Assembly (NCBI RefSeq): GCF_014839805.1
Contig: NC_051119.1
Coordinates: forward strand, 7,371,245-7,435,244
Origin: Manduca sexta
Lineage: Eukaryota > Arthropoda > Insecta > Lepidoptera > Sphingidae
DNA: 64,000 bases
Reading direction: 5' to 3'
Shown here: piece by piece, positions 11,583 to 24,294 of the stretch
Layout of the letters: every line of letters begins with the position of its first letter
How positions within the stretch are numbered: the stretch's first letter is position 1
Position numbers and translations under genes: made by a program
The notes under the pieces: model-generated
Told to the model about the DNA's origin: nothing
Databases searched by the model: none
The model's input: the letters and a program-made list of their open reading frames with translations, nothing else

Positions 11583-14500
11583 ATGAAACTGGTGAGTCTG
11601 TTTGTGTATAGATTCACGCGTTACGCTCGATTTATTCATCGATTTTTGAATTGTGACTCGCGTTGTTTGTGATTTTTTCAATTAAATATTTTGTTGGTAA
11701 TTTTAAAATAATTTTTAAATTGCTTTGTAATAAAAAAAATGATTTTATAAAATATTAATAACGCGGTTACGTAGATATAATATTAATAATAATAATTTTT
11801 CAAACAATATATTAAATGTTAATTAATTAACATAATTAATTAATTTAAAATGGATGCGCATTTTACAATAATATTAATATTATAAAAATAACCAGATGAA
11901 AAAAAGTTTAAGTTTGTAATATCCGCACTTTTTAATAACTTACACCAGCCGACAGGCATTATGTCAATAATATTAGAATTTAAAATATTTAATTATAATT
12001 TTAAAATATATATAATGACTAACAAAAACAAACCAAATCAAAATATACTCAGGGATAGCATAACTTTCTATTATTGTAACAAGTTTTTAAACCCTTCAAA
12101 AATTAGTCATAACCCCCTAAAAGCAATTTTTTTTTAGTTCTTTCTTTAAGTTCAGGTAAATTTTATAGTAATAAAACAACAAAACACCATATTTAGTTAA
12201 AAATTCCAACCACAGAGTATAAACATCATTCAGCCCCAAAGCAATCTTAGAACAATCCGTCAGCCGAGACATCTCCCATCTAAAGGTCGATGCAGATTGT
12301 ACTCGTTGGCTAATACTGACAATGATAGTTCACGGCGGGTTCTTGTGGGGCTGGCAGCACTCTTGCATACAATGTTGCGTAAATACTGAGAGCGAGTCCC
12401 GTATTAACTGGCATTAGGCCTATTGTTTTGAGATATTCAAGTGTAATTTAGGAATAGCAATAGTACATTGCGAAACACGCTGCGGGTCTGAAGAGCTGCG
12501 TTCCGGGGTCAGTCCGAGTACAACTAGTAAGACCAACCGGCATAACATGTCTCTCAGGCAGAGACTTTCTTTTAACTCGAGAAGATCCATTATTGATATT
12601 ACAATGAAATAGTAATTCTTATATTTATTGCACTACCCATTACTCAGAATCAATAACTATGTGGGTTTATAATGTGCCGTATGTTAAACTAAAATGTTTA
12701 TAAAATACACGGTAGAAAATAATATCAATCAGTGTATTATATTGACCGAGAAAAAAAATAATTGAAAAGCTCACGTAGATAAAAAAGCAATTATATTTGT
12801 AAATTTCTGTCGCGTGACGTCATGGAGTCAAATTTACTGCTGCACTTTTCCAATCAATTTTGTTGCTCGTTTGGTCCTGGAGTCCTCTAGTTTTACTACC
12901 TCTCTACGATACTATGAAACTAATTACTATTAGTATGCTTGCGACATAAATATATATCATGTCTACACCTATATACTCACGTAAAGACCTGAGCGATAAT
13001 TGAATTTCAGGTCAATGGTATTCAAAGTTATTTTGTAGAATCCATACAAAATAATTACACACCAATTATTTTGTTTGTATAATTTAAATATTTTAACAGT
13101 ATTTCAAAAATCCTTGTCTACTTTTTATAGATGATTGTTATAATAGCATTTTGAATATTTATTACCATTCAAATAAATCTGTTTTATTACATTGTTTTTA
13201 TTATATTAAACACGTTTATCATAGTATTATCTTTGCTACAATACGCTGTACAGAAATTTATATTTTAACGTCGGTTTGAGAAACATCGTAACCAATACAA
13301 TCACTTAACATTCGGATAGTTAAAACCTCAATCACTCTGGGTGACAGATGTTCAGCGCCTTGAAACAAAAGTTAAAGCGCTTATCATCTGGCGAATGGCT
13401 TGCTCGACTTGTGCATAGTTTTAAAAACCTATAATATTTTGTATGAAACATGCGGCCTTTCATTTCAATCGTCTGTATGTGTAGAAGTAACTTCATTTCT
13501 CATCACTGAACTATAAACTTGAGATGAACGCGTCGGTAACAGGAAACAATAAAGATACGCATCGATACCTACTTACATACTGCGTAACTATGTAATTGTG
13601 TGTCAAGTTTTTTAGCGCATGCGCAGAGAATGGCGCGAGTTTTGAAATACAGTTCTCGCTGTGAGAAAGAAATGTATCTTGTCAATAGGAAGGAAAGAAC
13701 CTTCAATAACTGTTATTAAGAAATATTCTGTGATCATTTCAGACTAGAAACGATTTTTGAAAGTCCAGATAATTCTCTACCCCATTTGAATCATAATACT
13801 TCTACTTTTAAATTTCCAACATACCAATAATATCCATAATATGTCTAAGACAGTATGGTGTTTATGCTTTGCTTTTATTTTATAATAATTAAAACATGTC
13901 TAATATAGCTTTTTTTGGGAAGAAGCAATTAATAATTATTATTGTATTATCCGATTAATTGCCCTTTCGTATCTTGGGACTTTAACTTACGTCTGATATG
14001 TGTCTACACACAGGTCTCAACACAGCATGCAACGTGGTCTTATACACTCTCAGACAAGATGATATAGAAAGTCTACTTATGCGTGTCTATAACTTTTAGG
14101 AAAAAATGCGCATACTATTATTATAAGTCATGTCGCGTACTGCGTCATCTGCCCACTCAGCCTCTAGCAAGCAAAAGGAGCTCATCTTGTGCCCCCTATT
14201 GGTCCCTAAGCAATAAAACAAAACAATATTTAGGTGATCTCGAAATACTACGTAATCCTATACATTCTTTTTATTGTGCAAACAATTAGTGGAATAGTGT
14301 GTAGGCTTGTAGAACGAGGTCACGAATCCCGAATATAACGCAATAGTAGGCGCAGCTCCATAAGTTTAAATTGGCAATATTGATTACATTGACGTAGTAT
14401 TGAGTGAGACGCACTTTTACGGTTAGTTTCAAAATACTTAGTCTGGCCATAAATACTGTTACACTTAATTATAAAAAAATATTACATTTGAATTTCGAAT

Positions 14501-17500
14501 CTGTCATTTTTATACGATTGTTCATTGTGTTTTCTCATTTTGGCGCCAATACATTGTAAAATATTTTGCGATATTAAAATGGTGTGGGGTGATAAAGAGA
14601 ACCGAATCGCTGTGATAGCATTACACAAAGTAGGTATGGAGCCAAATGCAATTTTTAAAACTCTCCATACACTTGGTATTAGTAAAATGTTTGTGTACCG
14701 GGCTATTAATAGGTACAATGAGACCTCCTCTGTTTGTGACAGAAAAGATCTGGCCGTCCACGTAGTGTTCGTACGAAAAAGGTGGTCAAAGCAGTAAGGG
14801 AAAGAATTCGAAGAAATCCTGTCCGAAAGCAAAAGATTTTATCTCGGGAAATGAAGATAGCACCTAGAACCATGTCGCGTATTTTAAAAGATGACTTAGG
14901 ACTTGCAGCCTATAAGAGACGCACTGGCCATTTCTTAACTGATAATTTAAAGAAGAATAGGGTGGTAAAATCGAAACAACTACTGAAGCGGTACGCAAAG
15001 GGAGGTCACAGAAAAATTTTGTTTACGGATGAGAAAATTTTTACAATTGAGCAACATTTTAACAAACAAAATGACCGTATTTATGCTCAAAGCTCTAAGG
15101 AAGCTTCCCAATTAGTCGACAGAGTGCAACGTGGACATTATCCGACTTCAGTGATGGTTTGGTGGGGTGTTAGCTATGAAGGAGTGACTGAGCCATATTT
15201 TTGTGAAAAGGTATCAAAACATCGGCACAAGTGTATCAAGATACCATTCTTGAGAAGGTAGTTAAGCCCCTTAACATCACCATGTTCAATAACCAAGTAT
15301 GGTCCTTCCAGCAAGACTCGGCGCCGGGTCATAAAGCTCGGTCCACGCAGTCTTGGTTGGAATCGAACGTTTCGGACTTCATCAGAGCTGAAGACTGGCC
15401 GTCGTCTAGTCCCGATCTTAATCCGCTGGATTATGATTTGTGGTCAGTTTTAGAGAGTACAGCTTGCTCTAAACGCCATGATAATTTGGAGTCCCTAAAA
15501 CAATCTATACGATTGGCAGTGAAGAATTTTCCCATGGAAAGAGTGCGTGCTTCTATTGATAACTGGCCTCATCGTTTAAAGGACTGTATTGCAGCCAATG
15601 GAGACCACTTCGAATAAGCTTTTTATATTTTTAATTGTTTTATATTTATGTATTAAACTGACACACTGTAAAAGTAATAAATGTTATTTGCAGTTAACAA
15701 TTTTCTTTTTTCTTTATTACAATATTTATGGCAAGACTAGGTATATTAGTCTCGTCTTACCTTACTCGGCATGTAATATATGAGGAGTATTTCAACTATC
15801 CGATAAATTATATAGAAAATAATTCTGAGTAGGGTAGCTGCGTAATTTTATATATTTCACGATTTTGAAACCTTAGCCACCTTTAATCCAGATACAAAAC
15901 CACATTGAGACCAGTGAAGTCGCCCATAACACGGACACATTGCAATCCATACCACGTATAGTAGTTTTCAAATAATCTGCCTACAAAATTCATTGCTCTA
16001 ACAAGCTTTTTATATTCCTTAGTTCGTATTCACCGCTCTGCTCGGCGCCGCGACCGCCGCGTTCGCGCCCGCCTACCCCGAGCAGTCGAACCGACCGCAG
16101 GCGCAGTACGAGAGAAACGCGCGCATCATCGCGTACGACTCCGACGTCAAGGAGGACTCCTTCAGATACAACTACGAGACTGAGAACGGCATCAAGGCTG
16201 AGGAGCAGGGACGCGAGGTATGACACTGCACTTTATAGTGATTCTACCGATATGCAATGGTTTGTCTGGCCCCTGGCAAAGTTACAATCCAAGGGCGGGG
16301 GATGTCGATAACCTATGGAACGATTGCTTGTTTGCCTACAAAGGCAGTAAAAAAAACATCATGAAGATGATGAAATAATAATTTTATTCTGAATGTGGTA
16401 TTTTTAAATAGATCTGCGTAATTACTAGAAGGAGTGATCTAAACGCTACTGTCATGAATGTCAAATATGTCGGACCGCAGGCTACCAAGCGTAGTGGACA
16501 AAACAATTTTCGTAGCATAATATGACAAAGTTCATTGTAACGCTCACCGCACCTTGCAAGATGCAGTTTTAAGACAAAAAGGTGTTTGATGTATGTATTA
16601 CGATAACTTTTATATTGTCTTTAGACCACAATAAGGTGTCTTACTCTCCCATATAACATAGCCTTTAAAATTCCAAACGATGTATCGTAACGTTATCGTA
16701 CCGTGAGCTATAAACGACATTTACGAGTAAAAGGAGATGACCCACTAACTCGTAACTGACCCGCGGACCTGTAAAGGGCACCGGACAAAGGTCAGATGCC
16801 GTTAGATGATCATAAATCAGGAGTGGAGCGTCGTATGGGATGGGCGGGTCGGATCCATGTTGTAATGGTGAAGTCACGCCTTCAATTAAATAAAGATCAT
16901 ACGATGGGTTTGTTTATCAATAATACAGTTATATCTACACACACTAATATATATTATCTCTACTAATATATGTTAATATATATTCTTTCTACTTTGTCTA
17001 TTTTTATTATCCTCTTAATGAATTCTCGTCAGTTTTGGTTACTCTTGACCTGGTCCAAGAATTCCCGATTGCGACTTTAATACTTTCGGTGGGATCGACT
17101 TCTAACTATTCCTTTTTGAATAATATTCATCGTTCATCACCTTGTGACTCTACCCGTAAACAAAATAATGACACCCAGAACCCCGATCATCAAAGGAGAA
17201 GCTTTTAAATACGTAGTTAGTTTTAATAACTTGTATCGCCCTCTATCCGCTGAGTAAGTAAATATAACGGTAGCTTTAGACCCTTCAATTATATCGAACA
17301 GACAAGTAGCATCTTACTTAATGTTTTAGATTATTATGCTTTGCTAACAGATGGCGCTAGTTCAAGAACCTTATAAATTGTCTCTAGCGTCTATAGCTTT
17401 TCTCTTTCTTCCCTTACGGTTTCCATAATGTCAGAATGTTATAATATAGGAGTTAGTATGTTTGCTAGTAAATCACTACCGCCTATAAACACTCATGATC

Positions 17501-20500
17501 CGTTCGCACCTTTGGAAATGAGGTCGCGAACTTTTCAGTCCTACGATTAAACACTAACAATTTTTTCCACATCTCACTTAACTAACAAAACTCGTCTACA
17601 TAGTAATGCTTCCTGAAGTCAACTGGTGTACAACACATCCAATAAAGATAGTTTTTAATATTCTATTATCGATGAGAGGTGGAGATCTTTAGAGAGAATT
17701 ACATACGAACTGTATTATTAGACATTGTAATCTACAGTACAGGATAAAAAGTAATATTATGACATCGATAGACTTACTTTCAAATATTTGAGGTTTCGCA
17801 TTTGTAATATTAGCGGCAGATGCGAAGTACATCAGTGGAGCGTAAAGGTTAAACGAATTTGTTTTGAAATAATTCCGCTCGTAATAGTTATCTGTCATAA
17901 CAGTGTCTCTCGAAATAAGACGATTCCGTACACTTTTGTAAATTTATGTAATTAGTGGTCATTGTGATTGATAAGTAATGTCTAACGGGTATGCAGTTTT
18001 GCATCACGATTAGCGACGCGTGGATATTGTTTGTGGCGGTCGTCATCTGTTTATAGCAAGCGACGTGTAGTTTCATAATTTGGTTAAAAATGTATATATT
18101 CCCCCAATTTTTCATGCTTTCTCTCAAAGTTTGATAACAAACCCGAGGTAAGCTATTTAATGTATAACAACATTTATCATCTTATCACCCACTAATTCAT
18201 TTACTATCCATAAATAAAATAAACGATGGACATTAATTTATGATCTTATAAGTCACATGTTCAACCACATGCAGCATATTTTATTGATCAATAATCGTTG
18301 GTGATGGGGTACATCGTCAAATCGATGGCAGTTTGCACTGACCTCGCTCTAACGCCTTCACGATCCCATCATGACGGGTCATCATGTCATTTACTCGCAA
18401 CTTTGTTTACATTCTGAAGGTTACCAGATGTGCCAGATAGGAATTTAGATTGATCAGTTATCAATCATAGGTTTAAATATGTAATATTGTAAGTATATTT
18501 GATATTACGAGGACTGAATGTAATACTTAATTTTCTAGATCAGAATTTCCATTGTAGAAGAACAATTGAAGTATGTGATGATTTTCATATTCTGTATTTG
18601 TTTCTATTGCATAATAGCATTTCAAGATGACGTGACTAACCTAACTACTCCACATTTTGTTTCTTACCTTAATACCAACTCATTTAGGTACCCCAAGTAT
18701 AACAGTATACTTGTCTCATTCCAGGCGGACGGTATCGAGACCCAGGGCGGCTACCAGTACACAGGTGACGACGGGCAGGTATATTCGGTGTCGTTCGCGG
18801 CAGGCCAAGGCGGGTTCCAGCCCCAGGGCGCGCACTTCCCCACCGCGCCCCCCACCCCCGAGGCCATCCTCAAGGCGCTCGAGCAGAACGCGCGCGATGA
18901 AGCCGCTGGTATTATTGATGATGGTAAGTAGAATTATAGAGGTTGGCAAGTATCTAGTAAGATGGATGGAATATATATACTATGGAAGATTATTAGAAGA
19001 AAGATTCTAGAATGAGACCAATACTTCAAAAAATTACAACTTTTGAGCTTTCTAATATTAAATTCTTTTGTATCTGGCATGGAATTGGTCACATAGCACA
19101 TGATAGTAAGCATAATGTAATTCAAACGTAATATTAAGGAAAGAAATATGTCGTAAAACAAATTACAACATCGCTTCCATATAAACCTCTAAATTCCCAG
19201 TGTAGGATCAAACCACATTTGTAAGAGGTTTTATCTTGAACGATACAAACGTATTCCCATTGCGCAAGTTTCCCAGAGATGCGGATAATGATCGTAAGTC
19301 TCGAGCCGTCTCGTGCGAAGAGCCGCGCCCACAACACTAGCGTGGGACTGTCTGTGATAATGTCTATTAACTAAGTTTACCTACATTGTACAGCTTAGAA
19401 ATAAACGATTTCGTAAAAATCTCTGGTAATTTATAATAACATGAGAAACATTTTGTCCCATTGGACATTGTATAAAGAAGATGCGTCCTGGCAACTTATA
19501 AATAATAATAATAAATAAATTTATTAAAACTGACAAGTCTTTACATATGAGCTTATATCATATATTATTGGTCAATATTCTACTTAAAATTACGTCTAGT
19601 TATTAGCAAGTAAAACAATATACATAACTATGTGCGCATAGGCATCGAGGTTTCTAATTAAATATTCAATTGCAATATCGATTCCTCTTGATTTGTAGCT
19701 CAAGCTATAAAGGATGCGATGAGTAAATCACTGTGTTTACGTCGAAGATACGCTCGTAATCACTAGTTAGGAAAGGTAAGGCTCTTGTGTAATCACACGA
19801 ACAGTTCACGATGTGTGTTGGTTAAATATTTAAATCATGTGTATTCGAACGAGTGTAAAGTTCAAATTAAATTATAGGTTTATCATGTATCAGTGCCGCT
19901 CCTCACTGAGAATATAAAATAATAGGCAATATTTTATTCAAGTTTTGTTTGAAATCTCCAATGGGCAAGTAAATTGTTCAATAACTCGCCATAGCTTACT
20001 TCGAGAAAATAGATTTACAAAACGTAGTAGATGAAGTGCTGACAAGTAAAATTAAATAAGCGCTGTTTGAAATAGGACAAGCCACTCAAGCTGTCATTAC
20101 CATGTCATAATTTGATCTTTAAGGTAATTTCACATTTCCCAAGTGCGTGACATTACCTACTAAACATGCCAATCTGCGACAATTTATCATAAACGCCGAC
20201 CTAGCACAATCGCAGGACAGTTAGTGGCGCCAGTACATGTTTTGACCTTTCCTAAGTTTCATCAAACCCTCTCACTTCGTTACCTTACTCTATTTTCGAC
20301 TCTACATCTTTTAAGTAAGATTGTGTTTTGTTTACCAAATATTTTTATGAGGCATCTTTAAAACATTTCGAGACGAAATATATTTAGAATATGACTTGCT
20401 GTATATACATTAAGGTTGAAAATCGATTACGAAATATAAAGTTACAGAAAATTAAGCATATCGGCTACTGTCTTGGACAATAGGTCAACATGTCATGAGT

Positions 20501-21144
20501 GAAATGTTACGTCAAATATAACAAATAGATGTTTCGCATTTAGTTCCACTATGAGGATGTTTATTTTCAGTTGCATTTTCCTTATAGACGTAGCGTTAAG
20601 CATATTATATTTATTCGTTTCGGACACGAATGAGGCTGACACTAATGTGTACAAAATCTACAATTATTAGTTTCGGCTCTAAAAACTGAGAAGCAAAAGT
20701 TTTTCATAGTTATTAAACCCATGACACTAGAATTGGTTTACGAGGCCAGGACTACATGATATAGAGAGATAGAGATGTTTAATATTAGATGTTATATATC
20801 AACTAGTGGTCACCCGGTAGTCGGAATTCAACCGCAATAAATAAATATTTTTTTTCTATTCTATACTATGATTTTGAATTCCTACTCTGTATTATGATTC
20901 TACATTGCTTCTCTATTTTATAAACTATAAACAATGTGTTTAAAATGGCTTAGAAAGATTTTTCCTCACGCATTAATACACAGATCTAGGAAGAGGTCGA
21001 TAGCTAATTGTTTTTGATATATTTTTGATGATTATTTCCTCAATTCCAGGACAATACACCCCTGGCAAGTACGGCGACGCGAGCCACCAGCAGTTCGCCA
21101 GAGCGCAGGCCTCCGCCGGCTTCAGACAGCCATACAAATACTAA
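11583..21144 (+). CDS. RR-1 cuticular protein, gene A (copy 1, complete)
   Basis: Secreted chitin-binding protein of the soft (RR-1) cuticle class, similar to larval cuticle and endocuticle structural proteins. Four coding exons: 11583-11591 (ATGAAACTG, MKL), 16023-16217, 18725-18923 and 21050-21144, all with GT/AG introns, total 498 nt, 165 aa. Residues 1-18 form a signal peptide ([11 protein letters not shown]...AAFA). The extended Rebers-Riddiford region runs from about residue 48 ([13 protein letters not shown]) through [15 protein letters not shown] to PPTPEAI near 114. The C-terminus is QPYKY. Splitting the signal peptide after three codons is a hallmark of insect cuticle genes. Candidate poly(A) signals AATAAA lie at 21574 and 21609. 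Intron 1 carries a maT transposon. Convergent gene B lies 3.2 kb downstream. The family assignment is firm; the specific orthologue is not. Confidence 0.92.
14280..14345 (+). mobile_element. Degraded tRNA-like SINE head (copy 1)
   Basis: In copy 2 the corresponding stretch (about 32062-32120) contains GGGTTCGAATCC, a clean B box. Copy 1 has lost about six bases of it. No full SINE body is recognisable around it. Confidence 0.4.
14437..15741 (+). mobile_element. maT-type (DD37D) Tc1/mariner element, copy 1
   Basis: A complete 1305-bp element inserted at TA (TA at 14435-14436 and 15742-15743). The imperfect terminal inverted repeats are about 26 bp: left CTTAGTCTGGCCATAAATAC, right (reverse complement) CCTAGTCTTGCCATAAATAT. 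It contains one transposase gene with two frameshifts, so it is non-autonomous. It lies in the sense orientation in intron 1 of cuticular gene A. The same element with the same lesions is at the same place in copy 2, so insertion and decay predate the split of the two copies. Confidence 0.92.
14579..15617 (+). pseudogene. maT transposase pseudogene (two frameshifts), copy 1
   Basis: Cut-and-paste DDE/D transposase. The N-terminal helix-turn-helix region starts at [15 protein letters not shown]. The first catalytic Asp is in [10 protein letters not shown], the second in [13 protein letters not shown], and the third in [12 protein letters not shown]. Thirty-seven residues separate the second and third, giving DD37D, the maT signature, rather than DD34D mariner or DD34E Tc1. 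The reading frame shifts near 14745-14760, after the CDRK motif, and again near 15210-15215, after FCEK; each is a single-base-type change. The C-terminal part is then open to the TAA at 15615-15617. Not functional as assembled; single-base consensus errors are possible but both copies share these two shifts. Confidence 0.9.
16275..16360 (+). repeat. Dispersed repeat tail, TTTGCCTACAAAGGCA type (gene A intron 2)
   Basis: GGGCGGGGGATGTCGATAAC, then CGATTGCTTGTTTGCCTACA and an A-rich end. A related tail is at 23500-23572. This is the typical 3' end of a lepidopteran SINE or LINE family. The copy-2 counterpart is about 34073-34150. Confidence 0.55.
19500..19572 (+). repeat. ~70-bp AAT-rich segment present only in copy 1
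   Basis: After GCAACTTAT copy 1 has AATAATAATAATAAATAAAT and about 50 further bases before GTCAATATTC. Copy 2 (near 37297) goes straight from GCAACTTATT to GATCAATACTC. It is an insertion or deletion between copies in gene A intron 3. Confidence 0.75.
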
Positions 21145-22040
21145 GTAACTAGCCCTAGCCCTAGCGTATCGTGTTGCCATAGAAATCTGGAAACAAATAA
21201 TTAACGGAGCCACATCCCTAGCGTATCGCACTCACACATAGAACGCACGGTTCTGATTGGTCAATGCGTTGCATGGATACGGTTCGAAACATGCTCTCCC
21301 ATATTTCTATGGTTTTATGTCATTCATATTTAATGTTACATAACTTGTCACTGATAAGTATTTTCATCAGTGTTTTTATAAGTTTGTCTCTTTTAAACTT
21401 ACATTATTTTGTGTAGAGATGAAAGTGGCAAAAGATATTAAAAAAGCTGATTGAAAATGTTTATAAATAAGATTCTCCCGTATGTAATATTAAATAACGG
21501 ATGCTCTCAGAACGGCTATAATTTGTATGTTAGTGTGAGTGTATTGGATGCTGTAATAGTCACAAGGATTGCCAATAAACGAAGAGATTTTATAGTATTT
21601 ATTCTAAGAATAAACATATACTTTGTATACAAACAAACCTTTTTATTCTAAACCATATCGCCCTACATATAAAAAGTGAAACATAAATTAAATAATTAAA
21701 TAATAATACACAAAACAAAACACAGGAATATTATGTTTAAAATATGATAAGCCAAACAACAGAAATTCAAGTAGCCTCTAATCGAAACTCTATCTCTGGG
21801 AGATTCTTTAAAATTAAGTCAGCTAATGTCTATGATCTGAATGATCTACTTAACTCTTTGAAATAACCGACAGAATTTGGAATGATAAGTAGAGTTTGGG
21901 TGGTTTGTAACATCTAGCTTTTGCTTAACGGAGTTTTTGTAATCCGATTGAGATATTAAACCGTTATATAATAGTATACACGTATGTATAAATAGTCTAT
22001 AACAATATACAGCATGACCAAAGAAATAACAAACTTGCCT

Positions 22041-22140
22041 TTGGGGCGCCACATTTTCTTTTAAAGTGATCGTTGCCGGTACTAGAAATTTATTCTATTT
22101 TCACCACTACATGGTGAGGTATATTATTTACTTAGTCAGG
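22041..22140 (+). repeat. Dispersed ~100-bp repeat, GGCGCCAC...TTAGTCAG family
   Basis: Contains GGCGCCACATTTTCTTTTAA, GTGATCGTTGCC, CCACTACATGGTGAGG and CTTAGTCAG. The same order of motifs appears at 57736-57846 in a SCAPER intron, and at 39746-39844 as the copy-2 counterpart. Class unknown. Confidence 0.6.
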
Positions 22141-23499
22141 TATGACGCTTCGAAATGCATGATGAAGTTGCTACATACTTTACTCTATCATTATTACATA
22201 TATAGACTCTACCGAATTGTGAATTCTAATGACTCCAAACATGACTCGTGATTTGTTTGTTTTTATACCAAAAAATGTTGTTATCAAAGGCAAGGGGCAT
22301 CTCAAAAATAACCTTCAGTTTTGTTCCCGTTATCTAAAAATACATTAAAGTATTATGAATGACTTGAGTGGTTAAGTTTGACTGTCAAATTCCCAGCAAT
22401 TAAACGCACGCGACTTCCATCCTATGACTAATGTATTATGATGAGCAACCTTACTCCATTTCTAAGATCATGTAAATGTACGTGGTGACCACTACCGATC
22501 ATTGCGATAAAGCTATAGACCTTAAAACTACAGGAACAAGGACTAATAACCAAGGTAGCATGAATACGTTTCGTAGAATCAGAGTTATCTAAACACAACA
22601 AAATGGGGATTGAAAGTTTGTACATGGAGTGGAACGATTTGCAAGGAGTTGTTTTATTCGAGCAAAATCGTTGTGACACCAGCATACGTTTATTGATTTC
22701 AATACACCCGTATGTAGCAAAAATCTAATTTATGCTCGCGGCTTCACTGTCATTTAAGTCCTTCCCAAAAATAAAATCCCACAGTACACCTCTTTAAATG
22801 ATAAATGGAGTCTACGTTTGAATACAAGCTTTAGTTTTTCATTATCATCTTCAGCCATTCGAATTCCACTGCTGAACATAGTCCTCCCCTAAAATGTCCA
22901 GATGGAAAATTTTATTTAAATCCGTTTAGCGATCTGTTCATCTACTTATACGAAAATAACCAAAGTTCAAACTTTTTGTACATAATATGCGAAACATTAT
23001 TATACGTAGACAAACCCGGGAGGCGGTCTAGCAATACAAATAAATTGAACCTTGGAATACGGTCGCATCATTAGCGAAATAACATCTGCACTGAATGCCA
23101 CTAACAGTAACCGCTAAGTGCGCGCGGGACCTTGATATGTGATGTAACCGCGCAGTCACTACACAACACAGCTTTTCTTTCTCTATCACTTAACTTAATA
23201 TTCAATTTAAGATATAGTTAATTATACCATTATTTTTATGTTCGTGTTAGGAACTAAATTTGTTCATAGATATATGCATCGATATTCTTCGAAATTATAT
23301 ATAGCGCTATTACTTAAAGATAGAGGAGTTTTCAATAAGTAAAGTATTTTTTTATAATAAACAAAGTGAGAGACACTAATTCACCTACCACTTTCCTTAG
23401 ATTAACAGAAATAAACCACTACAATAACGCCTAAACAAAAATCGTAATCTCTGCAGGCAACGGCTTAGCTATTCCTCTGGCATTAGATTTAAGAATCTC

Positions 23500-23893
23500 T
23501 GGGCGGCGGATGCTACTCACTACCAGGCGGACTGCTTGCTCGTTTGCCTACTAAGGCAATAAAAAAAAAGATGGATAGTCGCATACATTAAACTTCAAAA
23601 GTAAAGCTCAGCAAGTTAGTTATGCGGGATTCTACTATAGTTGATGATTTATATTATAAGAGTTTTGGTAAATAACTTTTTTAATATCTTCATTTCATTC
23701 TGGTTTTGGTTTTTGTATATGATTATTCTTTCATCCATACTAATATAATGAAGAGGAAAATCGATAATTCATAGGTTTGCAGGAGCTAATCTTTAAAGGT
23801 GCTGAAGCGATTTTGACAATTCTACTTATTATACTCGGGCATTGATCCCGAAACAACTCTTTCACGTAGTAGAAGCCACGAGCAAATGCTAGT
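23500..23893. repeat. Two adjacent repeat fragments downstream of genes A and B
   Basis: 23500-23572 ends GCTTGCTCGTTTGCCTACTA followed by AGGCAAT and poly-A, matching the tail at 16275. 23732-23893 runs from CATACTAATATAATGAAGAG to AAGCCACGAGCAAATGCTAG, a minus-strand member of the family seen at 26527, 51682 and 63063. Copy-2 equivalents lie near 41205-41280 and 41439-41592. Confidence 0.55.
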
Positions 23894-24294
23894 TTTAAAT
23901 AAAAAATGTATACCTGTGATCTTCATTTATTAAATAAAAATATAAATAAAGTAAATATGTAATCTATCCTTAATTCTGTTTTACAGTAAAACATACGATT
24001 ATGTGTTCATATAATCCAAACAAAACTCAACAAATTACTCATTTTCCTTAATAACGGCTGAATAGAAAAATATATTTTAACAGCACTATCTATAAAAAAT
24101 ACGCTTGTATATTATAACAGCTAGTATACAAAACATTTTAATTTAACATTACAAAAATAATGTCTTCATAGTTACAAATATAAATATAATCTAATAAACT
24201 CTCCCAGATACACGTTTCCGCAAATCACACTGTAAAACCAAATATACACTGAATTGTTCTTCTATAAGTTTATTGTACAGTCCATTGGTAATCT

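Noticed and set aside
14482..14832. 116-codon minus-strand frame opposite the transposase (also 32268-32618)
   Set aside because: Antisense shadow of the maT transposase with no family resemblance.
18566..18931. Gene A starting at an ATG in the intron ([15 protein letters not shown])
   Set aside because: It looks like a signal peptide but runs through the CAG acceptor at 18724. The MKL exon plus exon 2 gives a full RR-1 domain, whereas this start loses its first half.
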